Assembly: GCA_002482725.1 (NCBI GenBank)
Contig: DLGO01000138.1
Location: 19,768-26,835 of the forward strand
DNA: 7,068 nt
Reading direction: 5' to 3'
Source: Bacteroidetes bacterium UBA7692
GTDB lineage: Bacteria; Bacteroidota; Bacteroidia; Chitinophagales; LD1
The first letter of the stretch is position 1. Each line of letters opens with the position of its first letter. The notes beneath the pieces were generated by a model. It searched no databases. It saw nothing but the letters and a program-made list of their open reading frames with translations, and was not told where the DNA came from. Position numbers and translations under genes: made by a program. Positions 5,887-7,068 of the stretch are shown one piece after another.

Positions 5887-7068
5887 ATGCACTTACCATT
5901 TACCAAGGAGGGAAAAACAAAAGAAGAAATAACGGCTGCGCTGAACAACTACGGGCAACAGGATGCTGACTGGCGCAGGGGCCGCACATTCAGCCTGGTA
6001 TTTTACCCTGGCCCGGAAGTAGCCGAAGTGCTGCAGGCTGCCTACCAAAGGTATTTTTTTGAGAACGGGCTGAACCCATCGGTTTTCAAGAGCCTGAAAA
6101 ATATGGAGAGCGAGGTGATATCGATGACACTGAGCATGCTGAACGCGCCGGACAGTGCCGTGGGCACCATGACATCGGGCGGAACAGAAAGCATAATATG
6201 CGCCGTAAAATCGGCCAAGAAATACGCAAAAAGCAAAGGTAAAAATGTGTTGCGCGGCAACATAGTAATGCCCGACACAGCCCACCCTGCCTTTAATAAA
6301 GCGGCAGACTACCTGGACCTGGAAGTGCGCATAGTACCCTGCAAAGGCGACGACCTGCAACCCGACCTTGAACAGATGAAAGCATTGATAAATGCGGACA
6401 CCGTAATGGTGATAGGCTCCAGCCCTGCGTACCCCCACGGCTACATAGATCCGCTGGCAGCCATCAACAAAATAGCACAAGACAATGATATTTGGTTTCA
6501 CGTAGATGCCTGTGTGGGCGGCTATATACTGCCGTTCCTTGAAGAGTTGGGGCACAATGTACCGGTGTTCGATTTCCGCCTGCCGGGCGTACACTCCATA
6601 TCGCTGGATATACATAAATATGGCTACGGACCAAAGGGCTCTTCGGCTGTGGTGTACCGCAACTCCGAAATGCGCAAAAAACAATACTTTGTTTACACTG
6701 CATGGCCGGGTGGCTTGTATGCATCACCATCAGTTTCGGGCACACGCCCGGGCGGCGCTATAGCAGGTGCATGGGCAGTGATGAATTTTATGGGCAGAAA
6801 AGGCTACCTGGATTACACTGCAAAAACCATTGCCGCTTCTAAAAAAATACAGGATGCCGTAAACAAAACCGAAGGGCTGAAAGTAGTAGGCAATCCGCTG
6901 ACACCGGTGTTCTCCTTTATGTCGGAAGGCAAACTGGATATATACCGCCTGGGCGATGAGCTATCGGCGCTGGGCTGGCACCTGGACAGGCAGCTGATAC
7001 CGGCCAGCCTGCACCTGACCGTATCTTACGGCAACGTGGCATTTGTAGACGACTTTATCCGCGACCTG
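5887..7068 (+). CDS. PLP-dependent sphingosine-1-phosphate lyase-like enzyme (3' end cut by window edge)
   Basis: A group II PLP-dependent decarboxylase/lyase. The 394 visible residues include the cofactor-phosphate loop TSGGTES (96-102), HPAFNKAADYL further on, the cofactor-binding HVDACVGG (205-212, Asp207 for the pyridine nitrogen), and GVHSISLDIHKYGYGPKGSS with Lys244 as the Schiff-base lysine. WPGGLYASPSVSGTRPGG ends at residue 290. This combination is closer to sphingosine-1-phosphate lyases than to glutamate decarboxylases. Such lyases cleave phosphorylated long-chain bases to a fatty aldehyde and phosphoethanolamine. There is no N-terminal membrane anchor, unlike the eukaryotic enzymes, so the protein should be cytosolic. 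The last residues are missing. The gap from the permease is 49 bp with no hairpin, so an operon is likely. Bacteroidetes make sphingolipids, which fits, but an amino-acid decarboxylase role paired with the permease cannot be excluded. Confidence 0.9.
   Translation, partial: MHLPFTKEGKTKEEITAALNNYGQQDADWRRGRTFSLVFYPGPEVAEVLQAAYQRYFFENGLNPSVFKSLKNMESEVISMTLSMLNAPDSAVGTMTSGGTESIICAVKSAKKYAKSKGKNVLRGNIVMPDTAHPAFNKAADYLDLEVRIVPCKGDDLQPDLEQMKALINADTVMVIGSSPAYPHGYIDPLAAINKIAQDNDIWFHVDACVGGYILPFLEELGHNVPVFDFRLPGVHSISLDIHKYGYGPKGSSAVVYRNSEMRKKQYFVYTAWPGGLYASPSVSGTRPGGAIAGAWAVMNFMGRKGYLDYTAKTIAASKKIQDAVNKTEGLKVVGNPLTPVFSFMSEGKLDIYRLGDELSALGWHLDRQLIPASLHLTVSYGNVAFVDDFIRDL

Noticed and set aside
5893..6684. 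A 263-codon minus-strand frame opposite the lyase gene.
   Set aside because: The plus-strand frame has all the catalytic motifs of a PLP enzyme; the opposite frame has no known domain and an unnatural composition rich in Tyr, His and Arg.
6723..6731. An ACCATCA copy within the lyase gene.
   Set aside because: It is a single occurrence inside a conserved coding motif (SPSVSG) and has no phased neighbours, so it is chance.

Overview
The window looks like a chromosomal segment from a member of the Bacteroidetes, probably Chitinophagia- or Sphingobacteriia-like. The supporting signs are weak individually: coding starts lack Shine-Dalgarno sequences, a possible -7 element of the TAnnTTTG class lies upstream of the transporter gene, the intergenic DNA holds GTAGAGACGC-type palindromes, and the encoded proteins resemble families common in that phylum. 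Genus is inference only.

Left part (1-3035), both genes on the minus strand. A phosphohexomutase gene (phosphoglucomutase/phosphomannomutase family) runs off the left edge and lacks its last few dozen codons. Upstream of it, and separated from it by a terminator-like hairpin and a palindromic repeat, is a complete 514-residue secreted protein of the DUF4139-like type, function unknown.

Centre (3036-4514), about 1.48 kb with no credible gene. This is the unusual part. It holds about 25 forward copies of a short motif ACC(A/C)TCA, most of them in the contexts TTTACCATCAnAATGG or TTTACCCTCA. Nearly all start-to-start distances are 12, 23-24, 36, 47-48 or 68 bp, so the copies sit on a roughly 11.5-12 bp lattice. 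The left half of the array is part of a 252-bp-period tandem duplication (ungapped, about 83% identical over 210 bp by hand alignment), and each copy ends in a perfect 9-bp hairpin. Two further palindromes and a GC-rich structured element with an internal direct repeat complete the region. The layout resembles iteron arrays (replication origins) or centromere-like partition sites, but no initiator or partition gene is in view, so the function is open.

Right part (4515-7068), plus strand. An APC-family amino acid permease is followed after 49 bp by a PLP-dependent lyase of the sphingosine-1-phosphate lyase type, cut by the right edge. The short gap with no terminator suggests one transcription unit. 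The lyase fits a sphingolipid-containing bacterium, but its substrate cannot be read from the sequence.
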